In this document: positions 60,492-64,000 of the stretch, piece after piece
Layout: every line of letters starts with the position of its first letter
Position numbering within the stretch: the stretch's first letter is position 1
Source: Glomus cerebriforme
Lineage: Eukaryota > Glomeromycota > Glomeromycetes > Glomerales > Glomeraceae
Reading direction: 5' to 3'
DNA: 64,000 nucleotides
Assembly (NCBI GenBank): GCA_003550305.1
Contig: QKYT01000286.1
Location: forward strand, 4,207-68,206
Made by a program: the position numbers and the translations under genes
The notes under the pieces: model-generated
Told to the model about the DNA's origin: nothing
Seen by the model: only the letters and a program-made list of their open reading frames with translations
The model's database searches: none

Positions 60492-62063
60492 CTATTCATA
60501 AGATAAAAAAGTGATAATATCTTGATTCTTTAATAAATCAATAATTTTTATTTCTTCTCTTGTCCAACAAAATTCTTTACCATATTTTTTAATTTCTAAA
60601 ACCTTTAAAGAATTATGAACATTTTGAAAATTATTAACACATAATAAATAATCCTTTCTTAAAGAATCATTATTTATAGTAAGAATTAATTTTTTTAAAT
60701 TAGCTTTACAATTATTAATAAAATATTCAAAACTTGATAATTCAATATCAAAATTAAGAAATAAATAATCAACCTTCACTAAATAATCACCAAACATTTT
60801 AATTAATTGATCTTTATAATTACCCCGATATTCAATAAAATAAATGCTTAAAATTTTTAATGATGATAATTCACAAATATGTGGAACTATTAAATCAAAA
60901 AATAGATATGAAGGGAATTTTGCATTTAAAATATTAATATTTGAACAGTATTCTTTTATTGCAATGGCAGTTCCTACATCTTCAATATTCAAAGTTAATT
61001 TGACTAGTGTTTCATTACATAAAGATTCAATTATTGCTTTTGTTGAAGGAGTCTCACAGTTCACCAATTTTAATTCTTTCAATTGTAATTTCTCCTTATT
61101 TAAGAACTGCTGATAAAAGAAAACACATTGATTAAATTCAAGATATTCTAAATTCTTTAATTCTAAAATAAATGATATGTCGATAAGTCGAAAATTAAAA
61201 CTATCAAATATTAACTCTTTCAAAGTTTCTGATCGAAATTTCAAATTATATAAAATTTTTCTGGAATACTCCACATTTCTATTGTTAAAATTACAATTAT
61301 TAATTGATATCCTCTTTAAAGGTTGTAATTTAACAATCTCTGAGATTTTAAAAATTATTTTGAGAGAACTAACACATGTATGAGAACTTATGATACAATT
61401 ACAGAATTTAGATACCATGATTAAAAATTCCATTATATTATGATATTTTGTATCATTATCATTTATGAAATTTAAACTATTGGTTATATTTAAAGATCTT
61501 AAATTTGAAATACCAGGTTGATAAGTTGTAAAAATAGAAGGTTTTGGTAAATTAATATAATTTTCACTTATAATTATAATAAATTCTTGTAAGCTTGAAC
61601 TTTTTCGCATAATCATATGATAAATAGCATCAATCAATTTTCGTACTCTACAATCTTTTTCATAATTAGGTTCTACTCCATAATTTGATTTTTCAATCAA
61701 GGATAAAAAATTTCTTCCATTTGTTTCTTCAAGCCACGTTATAATACATTCTATAATTCGTTTATGATCAATTTTTTTTATAAATTCTCCATATTCAAAT
61801 AAAGGTGTTTTATTATTAAATTTTATTACACAAGGAATTAATGAAGAAACTTCATCCTCGTCAAGACATGCAAGTAAAGTATTTATTAATGGAATTCTAT
61901 TACAAGATTTTTTAGAATTTGTTAAAATAAAAGGGTCTCTCCAAATTATGGGAATGGAAAGTTTACAAAAGTATCTATTGATAAATAAACATTTGTACAA
62001 CGTTTTGATATCAAGAAAAATGAGTATATTACCGAAACATTCATTGGGTAATGTTACAGTCAT
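60492..62063 (-). CDS. F-box protein with LRR-like region (F-box 2)
   Basis: Single exon, 523 residues. F-box at residues 1-46 (LPNECFGNILIFLDIKTLYK, CLFINRYFC, SIPIIWRDPF). It shares many blocks with F-box 1, including LINTLLACLDEDEVSS, NKTPLFEYGEFIKK, KLIDAIYHMIMR, ELSSFEYFINNCKANLKK and SLKVLEIKKYG. It has an insert of about 25 residues near 118-143 (ITWLEETNGRNFLSLIEKSN). LRR-like repeats follow: LRSLNITNSL, LKELKLVNCE, LVKLTLNIED, LSSLKILSIY. Expected role: Skp1-bound substrate receptor of an SCF ligase. Open throughout. The upstream neighbour, BTB-TLDc at 62495, is divergent, with about 430 bp between them. Confidence 0.9.
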   Translation of the reverse strand: MTVTLPNECFGNILIFLDIKTLYKCLFINRYFCKLSIPIIWRDPFILTNSKKSCNRIPLINTLLACLDEDEVSSLIPCVIKFNNKTPLFEYGEFIKKIDHKRIIECIITWLEETNGRNFLSLIEKSNYGVEPNYEKDCRVRKLIDAIYHMIMRKSSSLQEFIIIISENYINLPKPSIFTTYQPGISNLRSLNITNSLNFINDNDTKYHNIMEFLIMVSKFCNCIISSHTCVSSLKIIFKISEIVKLQPLKRISINNCNFNNRNVEYSRKILYNLKFRSETLKELIFDSFNFRLIDISFILELKNLEYLEFNQCVFFYQQFLNKEKLQLKELKLVNCETPSTKAIIESLCNETLVKLTLNIEDVGTAIAIKEYCSNINILNAKFPSYLFFDLIVPHICELSSLKILSIYFIEYRGNYKDQLIKMFGDYLVKVDYLFLNFDIELSSFEYFINNCKANLKKLILTINNDSLRKDYLLCVNNFQNVHNSLKVLEIKKYGKEFCWTREEIKIIDLLKNQDIITFLSYE

Positions 62064-62494
62064 CTTTAAAAAAATATATTTTTTCTTTTTTGTTGATCGA
62101 CAAGGCTTTTTTTTTATAGTTACGCCATTACGCCATTACGCCATTCCGATGACGAAATGATTGTAGCACAATTAGTCATACAAATAAATTGGGACAATTA
62201 CGTCATTGTGTTTCAGAAAATTTGTCCTTTATTTTAAGCGACATAAAATTATAATTTCACCAACAGGCTCAAATTTTTTACATGAAAACAGCTTTTTTTA
62301 TTTAAAAAATTTATAATTGACGTGTCTAAAATTTTGGCCAGGGAATTGAATTCCAATTTCAATCAAGTTTGAATTACTTGCAACGATCTGCATAATTTTA
62401 GATCATCCAGTTCAGGATATAAATAAAGTTTGACCGTACACAGGGAGGTCTTATCACTTTTTTTATTCACTTTTTTTATTTAAAAAAATTATTA
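62064..62494. promoter_or_regulatory. Divergent promoter region, F-box 2 / BTB-TLDc
   Basis: This spacer separates two start codons facing away from each other. It contains three copies of TTACGCCA(T) at 62120-62147 and a TTACGTCA site near 62190, the reverse of the ATF/CREB core TGACGTAA. That these act as binding sites is inference. No ORF. Confidence 0.4.
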
Positions 62495-64000
62495 ATGGAT
62501 GATAATATACTTTTACCTAAATTATCTCAAAATTTACTCGAAATTTTGGATGATGATGAATATTATGATATTACAATTGAAGTTGGAAATGACCCTTATG
62601 TGAAAATATTTCATGCTCATATGGTTATTTTAAATTATCGTTCNCCTTATTTACGAAGAATTTTATCAACTAATAAAAAGAAAAATGATGGAACTTTAAC
62701 ACATATAAAATTACCAAACATTTTACCTGAAATTTTTCAAATAATTTTAAGGTAAGAAAATTAAATTAATTTTAATTATTTTGTTCAAAAAAAACATATA
62801 TATATATATTTAATTTACCAAAATACTTTATTTTAGATATATTTATGGCGGAAGAGTTACTTTGGAAAAATATGACGATTTTGATATCATTAAGATNTTG
62901 GATGTTGCCAATAAATTAAGTCTTCAAGATTTAATTCCTTATTTACAATCATTTTTGATTAAAAATAAAACAAATTGGTTGAAGCAAAATTTTAATTTGA
63001 TATATCAAATGAGCNTTGAAAATAATTCTTTCTTGGAACTACAAAAATTTTGTACAGAATTAATTTCTAAACAACCAGAAAAAATTTTTAATTCTTCTGA
63101 TTTTAATTCAATTTCAGAAAAATCTTTGATCACTCTTATTCGAGATGATAATCTTCAAATAAGTGAAGTTCAAGTTTGGGAACATGTACTTAAATGGGGT
63201 ATTGCTCAAAATTCTGAACTTTCTTTAGATCCTTCAAGTTATTCAAATGATGATTTTAAAATTTTAAAGAATACTTTACAACAATGTATTCCTTTTATTA
63301 AATTTAAGAATTTCACTTCCAAAGAATTTTTAAATAAAGTATTTCCATATCAAAAGGCTTTACCTAAAGAGTTATTTGAAAATATAGTTAAATATTTTTT
63401 GGATCATCATAATCCAAATAACAAGCCGAAACCGCAGATAATCAAAAAAATTGGTCCCAAAAGTAAAAGCAACGATTCAAAGATTATTACAATTCAACAT
63501 GTTGAATTAATCTCGAAATGGATTGATGGACTAGAAATTACAGATAATATTAAAAATTCATATGAATTCAAATTAATTCTTCGTGGATCTCGTGATGGAT
63601 TTGCAACTGGAAAATTCCATGAAATTTGTGATAATCAATCTCGTATTGTAACAATTGTTAAAGTGAAAGGTAGTGATGAAATTCTCGGAGGATATAATCC
63701 TATCGCATGGGAATCTAAACCATTAAAATCTTATAGAAAGACTAAAAGTAGTTTTATATTCTCTTTTAAGAAAAACGAGAATATTAAAAATTATATCTTA
63801 AGTCGAGTAAAGGATGTAAATCATGCCATAGAATGTTGGTATTTTTGTGGCCCATCATTTGGTGAAGGAGACCTTTTAATATCCGGAGGATTCTCTGGAA
63901 ATGATAAATTGAGTTATTGTAAAAACGTAGCTTATGAAAGACAGATCAGAGAAACTGAAGATACATTTTTTATAGAAGAATATGAAATATTTCAGATAAT
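62495..64000 (+). CDS. BTB-BACK-TLDc domain protein, 3' end beyond window
   Basis: Exon 1 is 62495-62751, exon 2 62837 to the window edge (GTAAGA...TTTTAG intron, phase 2), 473 codons so far. BTB domain in residues ~10-105 (EYYDITIEVG, IFHAHMVILNYR, YLRRILST, then RYIYGGRVTL). BACK-like helices to ~250 (VQVWEHVLKWGIAQ). A linker rich in Lys/Asn leads to a TLDc domain from ~345 (LISKWIDG, YEFKLILRGSRDGFATGKFH, TIVKVKGSDEILGGYNPIAW, and the GPSFGEGDLLISGG block). BTB proteins often act as cullin-3 adaptors; TLDc is linked to oxidative-stress resistance and V-ATPase binding in other eukaryotes. Function here is not known. Ns at 62644, 62897 and 63015 leave three codons unread. The TLDc end is probably nearly complete at 64000. 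Confidence 0.88.

Noticed and set aside
1..64000. CRISPR arrays, bacterial operons, rRNA genes or transposase/reverse-transcriptase genes
   Set aside because: None seen on either strand; the repeats present are eukaryotic tandem or inverted repeats, and the mobile elements are non-coding.

Overview
The window looks like nuclear DNA of an arbuscular mycorrhizal fungus, most likely Rhizophagus or a close Glomeromycotina relative. This is inferred from very AT-rich intergenic DNA, many short GT-AG introns (about 60-120 nt) with T-rich acceptors, and a gene content made of lineage-expanded families: zinc-ribbon protein kinases with HRDLH or HRDFH catalytic loops, secreted/transmembrane kelch proteins, F-box/LRR-like proteins and a BTB-BACK-TLDc protein. 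Two N gaps (25987-26111, 38117-38271) and scattered single Ns show a draft assembly, so isolated frame breaks may partly be sequencing error.

Layout. 1-760: a decayed unknown ORF (minus). 1290-2917: intact five-exon kelch-TM gene (minus). 2918-7576: AT-rich DNA with a hairpin and telomere-like repeats. 7577-9155: small zinc-ribbon kinase (plus). 9156-14139: repeats, including a decayed MITE and exon-like cassettes. 14140-15243: relic of a zinc-ribbon/kinase gene. 15244-22593: AT-rich DNA with a long ladder of exon-like modules and a small inverted-repeat element. 22594-26395 and 26396-30775: a tandem duplication, each unit carrying a kelch gene (second copy broken) and a tRNA-Arg(ACG) (first copy cut by the N gap). 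31578-33194: third intact kelch gene. 34326-35471: kelch relic on the opposite strand. 36691-38116: inverted paralogue of the 7577 kinase. 38770-40150: relics of a kinase and an F-box gene. 43077-47181: complete 21-exon GH63 processing alpha-glucosidase I, the only clear housekeeping gene. 48096-48767: two-exon unknown membrane protein. 51802-56916: very large kinase gene with four tandem cysteine-rich cassettes, broken by a MITE at 53157-53389. 58236-59723 and 60492-62063: convergent F-box genes. 62495-64000: BTB-BACK-TLDc gene running off the window.

No operon-like or pathway clustering is visible. The genes relate mainly by duplication: kelch x5 (three intact, two broken), zinc-ribbon kinases x5 (two apparently usable, one MITE-split, two relics), F-box x3 (two intact, one relic). 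The most striking items are the multi-cassette CxxC array fused to a kinase, the in-exon MITE whose removal restores the frame exactly, the empty/filled-site pair for a second MITE inside the tandem kelch/tRNA duplication, and several ladders of short modules bounded by splice-like signals that do not correspond to any gene I recognise.
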